Below, piece after piece: positions 14,350 to 22,874 of a stretch of DNA of 47,709 nt (positions within the stretch are counted from its first letter, which is position 1; each line of letters opens with the position of its first letter). Position numbers and translations under genes: made by a program. The notes under the pieces were generated by a model, which was not told the origin of the DNA, made no database searches, and saw nothing but the letters and a program-made list of their open reading frames with translations. The stretch is from a virus: positions 1 through 47,709 of IMG/VR virus record IMGVR_UViG_3300027861_000047, one strand, 5' to 3'.

Positions 14350-15824
14350 CGCAGGTCGCCCGGCTTAAACGCCACACGCGGCGAGGTTTCGGCTTCTAGT
14401 GTGTGTTTAAACGCTCCGCGTGCAGTCCGCACAACCTCGGAGCCTTCCCAGCGGGTATTGATTGCCCAGTATCGCAGCGCGTCGCACGCGTGGTCGTTAA
14501 CTCCGTCTTTCTTCGGCACATCCTTCGAGCCGCCTTGCCAACTGTAGCCCGTGATAGATTTCGCAAAGCTACGTCCGCCGGCTTGCGTGCCGTAGTTCCA
14601 GAGGTCATGAGAGCACAAGAGCCGACGCTCGCCCGAGTTGTTTTGTATTAGCCGCCAGAGTAGTCGAATGCCTGCGTTAACGTCTACCCGTCCCGGCTCG
14701 TCAGTAAACCGCACTTTAAGCCCTAGCCCGCCGATATCTGGCGCGGTTAGCACGTCGCTCATGGCACTAGTCATATTCGCATCGTCGCGCATGTTACGCC
14801 CGGCACGGTCGCCGTATGCGGCTTGCACCGGTATCGTTCCGAGCGGTTGGTCGTGCTTTCGGTAGCTTGGATGGATGCCGGGGATGTTGAATGTCGGATA
14901 TCCTTTGCGGAGTAGAGCACACAAGTCGAAGACGCTGGCGCGGTCGGGGTTCGCCTCGCTCCATATCACGTCGGCACCATGCTCGCCTATGCGCGGGTCA
15001 TGGCTTATGACTAAGGCAGACGGTGAGCGCACACCGAAGTCCATCGTTACCATGGTACGCATCCACGGCTCGGGCTTCCAATCGGGCGGGGTTATGTTGC
15101 CTGACGGGTAGGGGTCCGGGCTCCACATATCAAAGACTGCACCGACCGGGGCTTGCGGTATGCAATACAGGTTCTCCAGAACCTCGCGATGTGAGAGCGT
15201 GGCTTCCCAAGCGTCATAGTTAGGGAGGTTCTTGCGGTTTGCTTTACTTGGGCACGAGAACCCATGACCGCCACGGTCGTCGGCGAACTTGGTCCACCAG
15301 GGCGAGTAAGTAGGTTTGCCGAGCAGAGCAATCCGCCCAGGATTACCGGAGCGGACACGTCCAGCCATTGCGGTACCGACTTCGCTGTTTACGAGTTGCG
15401 CCTCGTCAAGAATGGCGAAACCAAGATCCGGTCCCTCTAGCGAGTTAGCCGCCAACGCTTTACCGGCGGGACGCTTCCACGACAACGCCCAAACGATGGT
15501 CTGCTTTCCGTGTCGCTCCGGGCTTATCCAGTGTGGCGACGGTTGACCCTTGTATGCGTTTCGATACTGCCACCCGAGCGGCTCTAGCAACTCGGCAAGC
15601 TCACGAGCTACAGTTCGAGCGCCTCTACCCATTGAGTCCGTGACGTAACAACCATTAATCCCGGGGTCGTCGTGGTGGCTCGCATGGCATAGCATGGCGA
15701 CGAGTCGAGTTTTACCGACACCCCAGCCGCCGACCATCGAAACGATAGGGTATTTTTTAGACCACCAGAGCGCGAGAAACTTCGTCTGTGCCGCGTTTGG
15801 ATTCCATTGCTCTAGTATATCCAT
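14346..15824 (-). CDS. terL: Terminase large subunit (ATPase-nuclease)
   Basis: A 492-residue packaging motor. The ATPase half has Walker A GGWGVGKT (32-39) and Walker B LGFAILDE (134-141) followed by AQ. The RNase H-like nuclease half has D262 in TMDFGVRS, a GDRAGRN strand near 340 and DGVNDHACDALRY near 455. It pumps DNA through the portal and cuts the concatemer. It follows the small subunit with no gap and lies on the strand opposite to the portal gene. Packaging mode (cos or headful) cannot be told; no clear cos is seen. Confidence 0.95.
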   Translation of the reverse strand: MDILEQWNPNAAQTKFLALWWSKKYPIVSMVGGWGVGKTRLVAMLCHASHHDDPGINGCYVTDSMGRGARTVARELAELLEPLGWQYRNAYKGQPSPHWISPERHGKQTIVWALSWKRPAGKALAANSLEGPDLGFAILDEAQLVNSEVGTAMAGRVRSGNPGRIALLGKPTYSPWWTKFADDRGGHGFSCPSKANRKNLPNYDAWEATLSHREVLENLYCIPQAPVGAVFDMWSPDPYPSGNITPPDWKPEPWMRTMVTMDFGVRSPSALVISHDPRIGEHGADVIWSEANPDRASVFDLCALLRKGYPTFNIPGIHPSYRKHDQPLGTIPVQAAYGDRAGRNMRDDANMTSAMSDVLTAPDIGGLGLKVRFTDEPGRVDVNAGIRLLWRLIQNNSGERRLLCSHDLWNYGTQAGGRSFAKSITGYSWQGGSKDVPKKDGVNDHACDALRYWAINTRWEGSEVVRTARGAFKHTLEAETSPRVAFKPGDLR

Positions 15825-16502
15825 CTATTCGATTTCTTCCCGTACTGATGCCATTAAGTCGACGTTGACGGCTTCGGCTAGCTCTTCGCGTATCTTGTCG
15901 GCTAAGAACTCCGCGACCTTTGGCGCTTCGTCGGTCGTATTGCGTGCGTCGATGTTAATCATGGGCGTTCCGCCGTTTAGATTGTTATCAGCCAGACGCC
16001 ACCAATCGGTTAGAGCTTTAACCCTTACGGCGTGCGGTACGTCTTCACTCGTTGCCATTTTGAGCATCGAAGTCAATGCCATGATTCGCGGCTTGGCGTG
16101 CGCCTTGCGAATATCGAGATCACGAATGAACCGAGCGACCTGCTCGTCATTGGCTCCGCTATAGTCTTGAGCCCAGGCGAGACCACCGACGCCGACAGCT
16201 TGAAGAAACTTGCCGCGGGCTTCGGTTGAGTCTAGGCCGCCGCTTGATTTTGATTCGAGGACTTTTGTTTGTTGCACGTCTACCGGCTTTTGATACTCGA
16301 CAACCGCGACAGGTTTAGCTGCCGCGCCGGTGGTGCGGTTTGCATGGAATAGCGCAAACTCGGTTGTTCGCCGCCACCGTGAGAGCGTGCCGCGATTGAT
16401 GCCTAGCTCTTTCTCAAGTTGCGGAATACTCCAGCCGTCCGACAATAGCTCGAAGGCTCGCTTTTTCTCTTCGGGGGTTGCAGACCGTTTGCGTGTTTTC
16501 AT
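15825..16502 (-). CDS. terS: Terminase small subunit
   Basis: A 225-residue protein with an N-terminal helix-turn-helix (about 8-50: EEKKRAFELLSDGWS, LEKELGINRGTLSRWRR), a Lys/Gln-rich linker, and a helical central and C-terminal part likely used for oligomerisation and contact with the large subunit. It is placed immediately before terL, has GAGGG upstream of its ATG, and would recognise the packaging start on DNA. The assignment rests on HTH plus position. Confidence 0.82.
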   Translation of the reverse strand: MKTRKRSATPEEKKRAFELLSDGWSIPQLEKELGINRGTLSRWRRTTEFALFHANRTTGAAAKPVAVVEYQKPVDVQQTKVLESKSSGGLDSTEARGKFLQAVGVGGLAWAQDYSGANDEQVARFIRDLDIRKAHAKPRIMALTSMLKMATSEDVPHAVRVKALTDWWRLADNNLNGGTPMINIDARNTTDEAPKVAEFLADKIREELAEAVNVDLMASVREEIE

Positions 16503-16524
16503 GTTTCGCCCTCTGTTTTTAGGG

Positions 16525-16571
16525 GTTGCATCGGGGTTGCATTATGCTCATAATCGCCGCAACCGTGCAAC
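16525..16571. promoter_or_regulatory. Divergent promoters and GTTGCA operator between terS and methyltransferase
   Basis: Rightward: -35 TTGCAT (16526-16531), 17-bp spacer, -10 CATAAT (16549-16554). Leftward: -35 TTGCAC (16570-16565), 18-bp spacer, -10 CATAAT (16546-16541). The -10 boxes form a palindrome ATTATG-CT-CATAAT. GTTGCA occurs at 16525 and 16536, and (T/C)GCAAC at 16558 and 16566, so each -35 sits in a half-site. The same hexamer makes up the origin iterons. Confidence 0.65.
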
Positions 16572-16588
16572 CGTCACGAAGGGACATC

Positions 16589-17815
16589 ATGAAAAAGGTC
16601 AAACTCTCCGAACTAACGCCAGACAACATCAACGCAAACAAGGGTACGCAACGCGGCTCGGGCATGCTTGAGAAGTCGCTTCGAGAATACGGCGCAGGGC
16701 GCTCAGTGCTCGTCGATAAGGCGGGGCGAATCATCGCGGGCAACAAGACAATCGAAGCCGCCGGCGCTATTGGTCTGGATGATGCGATAGTGGTCGAGAC
16801 AGACGGCACGCAGGTAATCGTTGTTAAGCGTACCGACTTAGATCTCGATAGCCCGCAGGGGCGCGGCTTGGCGATTGCGGATAATCGCGTCGCCGAAGTT
16901 GGGCTTGAATGGGATATGGAGGCACTAGAGAAAATCGGCGAAGAGTTAGACCTTGGAGAGTTTTGGTTCGATGATGAGTTGCCCGAAATAGATTTCGGCA
17001 GCATTGACGGCGACGAAGAGCCCGCAGGTGATGCCGACGCAGTGCCAGAGGTCGAGGACGTACCGACAAGCAAGCGCGGCGACTTGTGGACACTTGGCGA
17101 GCATCGGGTATTGTGCGGCGACTCGACGAACGCCGACGACGTGGCGCGGCTTATGAATGGACAGCGAGCAGACACATGTTTGACTGATCCGCCGTACGGA
17201 CTAGGCGATACAGTTAGCGTAAAAAATAACTATGATGAACATGATGATTCTGTTGAGAATCTGAAGAAGATTATTTCTGAATTCATTCCATTGGCGCAAG
17301 ATGTGGCCACCATAATAGTGATCACGCCTGGCAACGGAAACGCGCGAAAATACCCACAGCCGACTTGGACGATGGCATGGTTTACGCCGGCAGGGGCGGG
17401 GCGAGGTCCGTGGGGCTTTTGTTGTTGGCAACCGATACTTTGTTACGGTAAGGATCCAAAACTAGCAAACGGTATGGGATGTCATCCAGACGCAATTGTT
17501 CACACTGAGTCTTCAGAGAAAAATGGGCACCCTTGCCCTAAGCCTATAAATTTCTGGATTTGGCTAATGAATAGAGTTGTGGTGCCTAATGGCTTAGTCT
17601 TTGAGCCATTTACGGGGTCAGGTACAGGCATCATCGCAGCCGAAGAAACCAAGCGCAAATGCTATGGCATGGAAATCTCGCCGCAATACGTGGACGTAAT
17701 CGTTAAACGCTGGCAGGATTACACGGGCAAAGAAGCCACACACGAAGACGGGCGCACGTTTGCCCAGGTAGCCGAAGAAAGGGCAGACAGTGAAAAAGAA
17801 AGCACCAAAGAATAA
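16589..17815 (+). CDS. ParB-domain/DNA methyltransferase fusion (DPPY type)
   Basis: A 408-residue protein. Residues 1-115 are a ParB N-terminal-like domain (GRIIAGNKTIEAAG, ADNRVAEVGLEWD), a common fusion in phage methylases. Residues ~165-395 are an amino-methyltransferase: catalytic TDPPYG (200-203) precedes the SAM-binding FEPFTGSGTG (338-347), the beta-class order, so the product is N6-methyladenine or N4-methylcytosine. AAGGGA precedes the ATG at 16589; an upstream frame from 16526 lies over the promoter. Bases about 17215-17610, holding the specificity region, are clearly AT-richer than the ends, a sign of recombination. Likely role: protection from host restriction or marking of phage DNA. 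Confidence 0.9.
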   Translation: MKKVKLSELTPDNINANKGTQRGSGMLEKSLREYGAGRSVLVDKAGRIIAGNKTIEAAGAIGLDDAIVVETDGTQVIVVKRTDLDLDSPQGRGLAIADNRVAEVGLEWDMEALEKIGEELDLGEFWFDDELPEIDFGSIDGDEEPAGDADAVPEVEDVPTSKRGDLWTLGEHRVLCGDSTNADDVARLMNGQRADTCLTDPPYGLGDTVSVKNNYDEHDDSVENLKKIISEFIPLAQDVATIIVITPGNGNARKYPQPTWTMAWFTPAGAGRGPWGFCCWQPILCYGKDPKLANGMGCHPDAIVHTESSEKNGHPCPKPINFWIWLMNRVVVPNGLVFEPFTGSGTGIIAAEETKRKCYGMEISPQYVDVIVKRWQDYTGKEATHEDGRTFAQVAEERADSEKESTKE

Positions 17816-18176
17816 GCCAATCGACACATGGCGCGACGTAAAAATGCGACTGCCCGCGAATTTTATCAAGGGACTTTCGGCGGTACGCGACAAAGATGGC
17901 AATACGTACTCGTTACCCGTGGCGCGTGGTAATGCTATTATGAACCGGCTCGCGTATGCCCTAGAGGTAGCCGAGAGCCTAGCCCAAAAGATGCAGATGA
18001 GAGAAAAGCAGCTAGCGAAAGCGATGCAGCTATTACAAGAGTTCGAGAACAGGTTAAAAGAGAACGGAGTTGAATATGGCGACCTACTCAAAGAAGAAGA
18101 AGTATGCGACGAAGGCGGAGTTGACGACGCAAATGGTAATGGTGACAGTGAGCCAGGCGACACTAGCGAAGCTTGA
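17790..18176 (+). CDS. Hypothetical protein with coiled coil and acidic tail
   Basis: A 128-residue protein starting at GTG with AAAGGG upstream, overlapping the methyltransferase by 26 bp. The basic N-terminus is followed by a long helix (about 55-95, coiled-coil-like) and a very acidic tail. Unknown. Its position before the portal operon could fit a packaging accessory role, but nothing shows this. Confidence 0.6.
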   Translation: MKKKAPKNKPIDTWRDVKMRLPANFIKGLSAVRDKDGNTYSLPVARGNAIMNRLAYALEVAESLAQKMQMREKQLAKAMQLLQEFENRLKENGVEYGDLLKEEEVCDEGGVDDANGNGDSEPGDTSEA

Positions 18177-18489
18177 CGCAATCGAATCCAACGCATCCGG
18201 CAAGCTTGCCGACGTGCGAGGGGCGAAGGTCGAGCAACTGTTCTCGCTTGCGGGTGCAGATGAAGACGCAAAGAAAGAAGTGCAGCGCCTACAGATACAG
18301 CTAGCGTCGACATCTAAGCGGATGACAGAACTAGCAGAGCAAGCCGACATCCTAGCGGCAAAATCGAGCGGCACCGAGGACGCAATCGAGGGACTACAAA
18401 GCAAGCTCGCCACCGCTAAAGATTTGGCAGAGTCTCGAAATAAAATCATCCGAGCACTTATGACCATTGTCAACGAAGTGGGCTTTTGA
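18076..18489 (+). CDS. Hypothetical coiled-coil protein
   Basis: A 137-residue helical protein with heptad-like spacing from about residue 45 to the end. GGAG precedes the ATG at 18076, but that start overlaps the previous gene by 101 bp in another frame. An ATG at 18133 would reduce the overlap and has a more distant GGAG. One of the two overlapping ends is read in two frames; which start is used is open. Confidence 0.6.
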   Translation: MATYSKKKKYATKAELTTQMVMVTVSQATLAKLDAIESNASGKLADVRGAKVEQLFSLAGADEDAKKEVQRLQIQLASTSKRMTELAEQADILAAKSSGTEDAIEGLQSKLATAKDLAESRNKIIRALMTIVNEVGF

Positions 18490-18623
18490 TATTGTTTGAG
18501 AGTATCGAAGCGCGATTTGGCACTTTCATATTGCCGGTGATTTTTCTTAAGTCGCGGTACAAAGGTCGGGAGTCGGTCTGCAAACTTGTCTCCTTGGTTT
18601 TCGCCTTGTCTCAGTGGGCGCAT

Positions 18624-18664
18624 GAAGGGCTTAGGCTTATGCTTGAGCCCTTCTAGTTTTTCTG
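18624..18664 (+). terminator. Rho-independent terminator T1
   Basis: Stem GAAGGGCT/AGCCCTTC (18624-18653), extended by weaker pairs to a TTAT loop, followed by TAGTTTTTCT. It ends the methyltransferase transcript. Confidence 0.75.
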
Positions 18665-18746
18665 GTGCCGATGTCGGTTGCCAACGAGACTAAGTTTAAG
18701 TAATATCCTCGAACCGGAAATTCGTTCCGGTAGATTTGGAGTCCGA

Positions 18747-18782
18747 AACCCGCAGGTCTAACCGCTTGCGGGTTTTGTTTTT
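18747..18782 (+). terminator. Rho-independent terminator T2
   Basis: Stem AACCCGCA/TGCGGGTT (18747-18774) with a 12-base loop, followed by TTGTTTTTA. It is a second terminator 100 bp after T1, insulating the head operon. Confidence 0.78.
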
Positions 18783-18889
18783 ATACCACCATTGACGACA
18801 TCGTGTGCGGCATGTAGTACAATAGGCGCGGGCGTGCGCGATTTTCTTACATTGTGCGCAAATTGCTAACCGGATAAAATAGGGGCAAT

Positions 18890-20419
18890 ATGTCAACACT
18901 CTACACCATATCAAAAGACCGAGCCGCCGAGTTTCTGGAGTTGCCCGAAGAACTGCCCAGCGTGCCCGCAGGCTATAGCGGCACACGTATCACAGGCGGC
19001 AAGCTTGGACACGAGTACGAGCATAACATCGAGTTTAGAGCACCACGACGCAGAGCCTTGATGATTGGGCGTATGTTGCGCACGTCTGCGATTTTAAGCC
19101 TAGCCGAAGAGTATCTTTGCGGGCTTGTTACCAAGTGCAAGCTATCAGTAAAGCGCAACGAGAACACGAACCCAGAAGCCGCCGAAGCAATGGAGCGATG
19201 GCTCGGTCTCGGTAAGTACGAAGACGCCGGCGGGCGCATGGGCGACATGACGACCGACGATTTACTTCGGCACCTGATGAGCGCCCGAACCTTCGGGCAC
19301 GTCGCAATGTCTGAGGCTTACGAGTACGATGAGGACGACGGGCTCTACTACATTAGCCTACACCGACGCCGGCAAGAGTCATATGATGCCTACGTTACAG
19401 AAGAGAATACCGAGCAGCTACTCGGCGTTGTGCAGCGTTACGGATACGTCGCCGGGCAAGTGGCTTCGAGAGTGCTGCCGATGCGCGAAACACTGTGGCT
19501 AGTCAACCGCCCCGACCTTGGGTGGTTCTCGGGGCGCTCGGTCTTTCGCGCCTGTTATGGGCACTGGAGAAGCGCCGAGCTTCGTTACCGGCTCGAAGAC
19601 TTAGCCGCTAACAAGTACGCAGACCCACCGCAACAGGGTAAGCTACTGCTCGACAGGTTTTCACAGTTCGCAAACGGTGCCGATGGCGCACCACCGAACC
19701 GGCTCGACTTCGTAAACGAAATCGGCGACATGGCGAGCAAGTTAAGCAATCTTCACAGCGAAGAGAGCGGACACCTACTCCATCCAGACTGGTGGGAGTT
19801 TACACCACGAGCCACACAACACACTTACAACCCCGCGCCGCTACTAGAATCAGCAGACCACCACCAGCGAGCAATGGCGGAACGTCTTTACATCGCATGG
19901 GTCACACAAGGGCGGTCGGGCACATCGGGCAGCCGCTCAATGGTAGACGTGCAGAGCCGAGTAATCGAAGACGCAACCATCGACGCGCTGCAATGGATTT
20001 GTAACGCTCTAAACCGTCAGACCGTTGCGCGTTTTATGAAGGCGAACTTCTCACAGCTAGACCGCAGCGAGTGGCCGCGTGTTAGCTTCGAGCGTGGTGC
20101 CGTCGTCACTCCGTGGTGGCAGACAAACGCGGCAGCCTTCGCGCAGTTTGTGAGCCAGGGTATCGTAACCGTGTCGCCTGAAGATGAGCGGGCAGTACGT
20201 GCGGCTTCCGACTTACCGGAGCCACCAGAAGACACGCCGACACAAGATGACAGAATCGCAGTGCAGGCAGGCGGGCGACTAAGGACCGCGCAAGGGCAAA
20301 GAGAAGCAGCGCAACCGGGCAAGAGCGCCGCAACCGCGAACCCATTCGTTAAGCGTTTGGTTGACGAGGACGACGACCAAGAGCCGGAGCAAGAGCCAGA
20401 GGCGGAGGAGCAAGACTGA
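18890..20419 (+). CDS. Portal protein (Mu gp29-like)
   Basis: A 509-residue protein that would form the ring through which DNA enters and leaves the head. The pattern resembles DUF935/Mu gp29 portals: LSLAEEYLCGLV after an arginine-rich stretch, LWLVNRPDLGWFSGRSVF, and a long helical C-terminal region ending in a very acidic tail (DEDDDQEPEQ and similar). It is first in the head operon and is followed by a protease/scaffold gene whose ATG overlaps its stop. AGGGG is 4 bases before the ATG; the -10-like TAAAAT is so close that the leader would be only a few bases. Confidence 0.85.
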   Translation: MSTLYTISKDRAAEFLELPEELPSVPAGYSGTRITGGKLGHEYEHNIEFRAPRRRALMIGRMLRTSAILSLAEEYLCGLVTKCKLSVKRNENTNPEAAEAMERWLGLGKYEDAGGRMGDMTTDDLLRHLMSARTFGHVAMSEAYEYDEDDGLYYISLHRRRQESYDAYVTEENTEQLLGVVQRYGYVAGQVASRVLPMRETLWLVNRPDLGWFSGRSVFRACYGHWRSAELRYRLEDLAANKYADPPQQGKLLLDRFSQFANGADGAPPNRLDFVNEIGDMASKLSNLHSEESGHLLHPDWWEFTPRATQHTYNPAPLLESADHHQRAMAERLYIAWVTQGRSGTSGSRSMVDVQSRVIEDATIDALQWICNALNRQTVARFMKANFSQLDRSEWPRVSFERGAVVTPWWQTNAAAFAQFVSQGIVTVSPEDERAVRAASDLPEPPEDTPTQDDRIAVQAGGRLRTAQGQREAAQPGKSAATANPFVKRLVDEDDDQEPEQEPEAEEQD

Positions 20420-22872
20420 TGCCCTACAAGTCAGAGCACACAGCCCGGCAGACCGACCCCGAGCGATTTAAAGATCTTCGACGAGTACACGAAGAAGTTG
20501 CGCCCGATGGCATCGATTTCATCTACGGCATTAAAGAAGACGACACGAGCGAGATCCAAAGCGTTCGCGCCGATGCCTCTTTATGGTCTGTCGAAGACTT
20601 CGTTTCATGGCTTGAAGAGCATGACCTCGCAGCCTACAACGTCGAGCCAGCAGCCAAGCAGCAAGCCGAGCCCGAAGAGATGGCGAAGAGCGACGCAAGC
20701 ACACCGGCAAAACCTGAAGAACGAATCAAGGGCAGCGACAAGAACAAGCCAGAAAGCGCAGCAGACAAGCGCGGCGGCATCGAGCTAGACGAGCCGACCG
20801 AGACCGGGCTAAAGAACAAGGTACAGACGCACAACGAAGACGTAAAAGGCGATCTGACAAAGCGCACCGACATCGGCGTGCTTAAAGCGGTCTATCGTCG
20901 AGGCGCGGGCGCATTTAGTGCAAGTCATCGACCCGGCATGACGCGGGGACAGTGGGCAATGGGAAGAGTAAACGCTTTTCTTTATCTACTCAAAGAAGGC
21001 AAGCCAAAGAATCCGAAGTATACAACCGACAACGACCTTTTACCCGCAGGGCATCCACGAGCGAAGCGCAAGGATGACGAGGCAAGCCGAGAACTGGGGC
21101 GCATGGTGCGTTTACCGATATACGTGCGCGACGCATTGCGTAAGGGTCTAAAGTTGCACGAGGCGGGGCGCAGCGGGCAAGGGTTGCGCGAAACGACGGT
21201 ACGGATGGCGACCATCGGTGCGCAGTCTGGCGAATGGTCTGAAGAAAAGATAATCAAGGCGGCGGCATGGTTCGAGCGTCACGAAAGCGACCGCAAGCTT
21301 AAAGGCGGGCGGCGCTGGAATATGAAGGGCGCAGAAACACCGGGCTTCGTCGCTTGGTTACTTTGGGGCAGCGATGCCAACGACCGCGGGCGCGCATGGC
21401 TTCGCAACAAATCAGAAGAACTGAAAGAAGGTGGTCAAATGAGCCAGCCAGAGCAAGAGCAAGCCGTCGAGCTTGGATGGAACGAAGGCGAGAAAGACAT
21501 GGCATTCGAGCCGAAACCAGGCGACCCGCTCGCAGAGTATCGCGACCCGAATGGCGTTCTGACTCCGATGATTACCAAAGACGATATCGACCCAGAGCGT
21601 GAGAAAGATTTACACGTTATGCGGCTCGGCCCGTTGTACGACCTTGACTCGGGCGAGATGGTTTTAAATCTCACCGAAGAAGGCGCACGAGAAATCTCAC
21701 GCACTACACAGCGCATGATTGAAGCCGGGCATTTTGTGCCGGTTAGTTTCGAGCATGGCATCGAGGGCGGGCAGCGCGGACAGGACGGAAGCGACCGCCG
21801 ACCCTATGGGCAAATTGAGGCGGTCTACTATGACGAGCAGCGCCGCGGCATCTATGCTCGCAAGGCATGGACCAAGCTCGGTATGAGCTTGCTCGTTGCA
21901 GCTATGACCGAGGACGGAAAGACCGCGATGCGTATCAGCCCACGGGTAAAGATGCGACCAGCATATCACCCGGCAACCGGCGAGAGATTGGGCGAATCTT
22001 ATATGGATGTAGTCTCTCTGACTACACTACCGCGACAGGACTCAATGGAAGCCGTCGCGCTATCTCGTGCAACGGTGACAACCGAGCGAGAAGAGATTAA
22101 AATAGAGACACAAGAAGTTTTAACCACGGCGGGCGATTCCGCCATAATTGAGGAGTCAAAAGACATGACAGAAGCAATCGAAAAGACGGTTGATGTTTTG
22201 TTAGCTCGTGACTCCGAGGAAGCCCGCAGCATTTATAAAGCGGCGGGACTTGATGAGGGCGCGCCGGTTGTAGAACTAGCTCGCCGATTTGAGACCGTAA
22301 ATGCGGAACTTTCTCGGACGACCGAAGAGCTTAAAAAGTATCAAGCCGAAGAGCTTGCGCGATTCACTGCCGAGAAAGAGGCAGAGGTCGACGCATTCCT
22401 ATCCGAGCATGATGTTTTAGAAGCAGAGCGAGAGTTCTTCCGCGTATCGCTTTTGAGCGACAACGAGAAGACCGCAGAGCTAGCACGGCAGACAATCATC
22501 GCACGAGGCGCACCCGACAAACTGGCACCAGTTGAAGAGGCGCTGACAGAGGCAAAGAAGCGCGGCGCAGTGCCTGCCGATTTCATCGTTGAAGGTGAAC
22601 TCGCAGAACTTAGCCGGACCGCTCCAGAGGTTGCCGCCGGCATCATTAACGCCATTCCAGGCGAGAACGTTGTCCGTGTTGGTGAGCCCGCCGGGTCTGA
22701 CGTTGCAGGCGTTGAGACTGAGAGCACAATTGACAAAGAAGAAGCAGGCGTTGAGCTTTCGCGCATCGCTCGCAAGTTAGTAACCGAGGGCAAGGCATCG
22801 AGCCTGCTTGAGGGTCACAAGATGGCAAAAATTGAGCGTCCCGACTTGGTGAACGCAACAAAGGAGAAATAA
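20419..22872 (+). CDS. Head maturation protease/scaffold polyprotein (Mu gpI-like C-terminus)
   Basis: An 817-residue, three-part protein. Residues 1-340: a domain with SVRADASLWSVEDF and WLEEHDLAAYNVEPA, then a motif block RGAGAFSASHRPGMTRGQW...RVNAFLYLL seen near protease genes in other phages; function unknown. Residues ~341-582: like Mu protease I, with HFVPVSFEHG, AMRISPRV and DVVSLTTLP. Residues 583-817: Glu/Ala-rich coiled helix typical of scaffolds. Internal ATGs at 21439 (AAGGTGG upstream) and 22165 (GGAG upstream) could give a separate protease and a 235-residue scaffold. The stop is 2 bases before the decoration gene. Confidence 0.8.
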   Translation: MPYKSEHTARQTDPERFKDLRRVHEEVAPDGIDFIYGIKEDDTSEIQSVRADASLWSVEDFVSWLEEHDLAAYNVEPAAKQQAEPEEMAKSDASTPAKPEERIKGSDKNKPESAADKRGGIELDEPTETGLKNKVQTHNEDVKGDLTKRTDIGVLKAVYRRGAGAFSASHRPGMTRGQWAMGRVNAFLYLLKEGKPKNPKYTTDNDLLPAGHPRAKRKDDEASRELGRMVRLPIYVRDALRKGLKLHEAGRSGQGLRETTVRMATIGAQSGEWSEEKIIKAAAWFERHESDRKLKGGRRWNMKGAETPGFVAWLLWGSDANDRGRAWLRNKSEELKEGGQMSQPEQEQAVELGWNEGEKDMAFEPKPGDPLAEYRDPNGVLTPMITKDDIDPEREKDLHVMRLGPLYDLDSGEMVLNLTEEGAREISRTTQRMIEAGHFVPVSFEHGIEGGQRGQDGSDRRPYGQIEAVYYDEQRRGIYARKAWTKLGMSLLVAAMTEDGKTAMRISPRVKMRPAYHPATGERLGESYMDVVSLTTLPRQDSMEAVALSRATVTTEREEIKIETQEVLTTAGDSAIIEESKDMTEAIEKTVDVLLARDSEEARSIYKAAGLDEGAPVVELARRFETVNAELSRTTEELKKYQAEELARFTAEKEAEVDAFLSEHDVLEAEREFFRVSLLSDNEKTAELARQTIIARGAPDKLAPVEEALTEAKKRGAVPADFIVEGELAELSRTAPEVAAGIINAIPGENVVRVGEPAGSDVAGVETESTIDKEEAGVELSRIARKLVTEGKASSLLEGHKMAKIERPDLVNATKEK
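22165..22872 (+). CDS. Probable nested scaffold protein (in-frame internal start)
   Basis: The ATG at 22165 is in frame with the parent gene (residue 583) and has GAGGAG 9 bases before it. The 235-residue product is a Glu/Ala/Leu-rich helix, the usual form of a capsid scaffold. Mu (I/Z) and lambda (C/Nu3) make their scaffold from just such an internal start. No direct proof here. Confidence 0.55.
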   Translation: MTEAIEKTVDVLLARDSEEARSIYKAAGLDEGAPVVELARRFETVNAELSRTTEELKKYQAEELARFTAEKEAEVDAFLSEHDVLEAEREFFRVSLLSDNEKTAELARQTIIARGAPDKLAPVEEALTEAKKRGAVPADFIVEGELAELSRTAPEVAAGIINAIPGENVVRVGEPAGSDVAGVETESTIDKEEAGVELSRIARKLVTEGKASSLLEGHKMAKIERPDLVNATKEK

Positions 22873-22874
22873 GG

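Larger units (their letters stand above)
18490..18889 (+). promoter_or_regulatory. 400-bp non-coding region: hairpins, terminators, portal promoter
   Basis: No gene is visible on either strand. From left to right: about 130 bases with no clear signal; terminator T1 (18624-18664); a perfect 7-bp hairpin ACCGGAA-ATTCG-TTCCGGT (18713-18731); terminator T2 (18747-18782); TTGACG at 18792 with TACAAT 20 bases later, a poor promoter; and TTGTGC (18852-18857), 17 bp, TAAAAT (18875-18880) just before the portal ATG. The region separates the methyltransferase group from the head genes. A packaging site could lie here, but I see no direct sign of it. Confidence 0.55.

Noticed and set aside
18711-18785. 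tRNA-like look on the minus strand (CCGGTTCGAG and nearby stems)
   Set aside because: The bases around GGTTCGAG do not pair as a T-stem and no acceptor or D arm fits; the region is explained by a hairpin and a terminator.
18792-18823. Promoter TTGACG ... TACAAT
   Set aside because: The spacer is 20 bp, outside the normal range; at 17 bp the hexamer is poor. The site at 18852-18880 is better.
22341-22793. 150-residue minus-strand frame in the scaffold region
   Set aside because: A Ser/Ala-rich mirror of the Glu/Ala-rich scaffold coding strand; no start signal.
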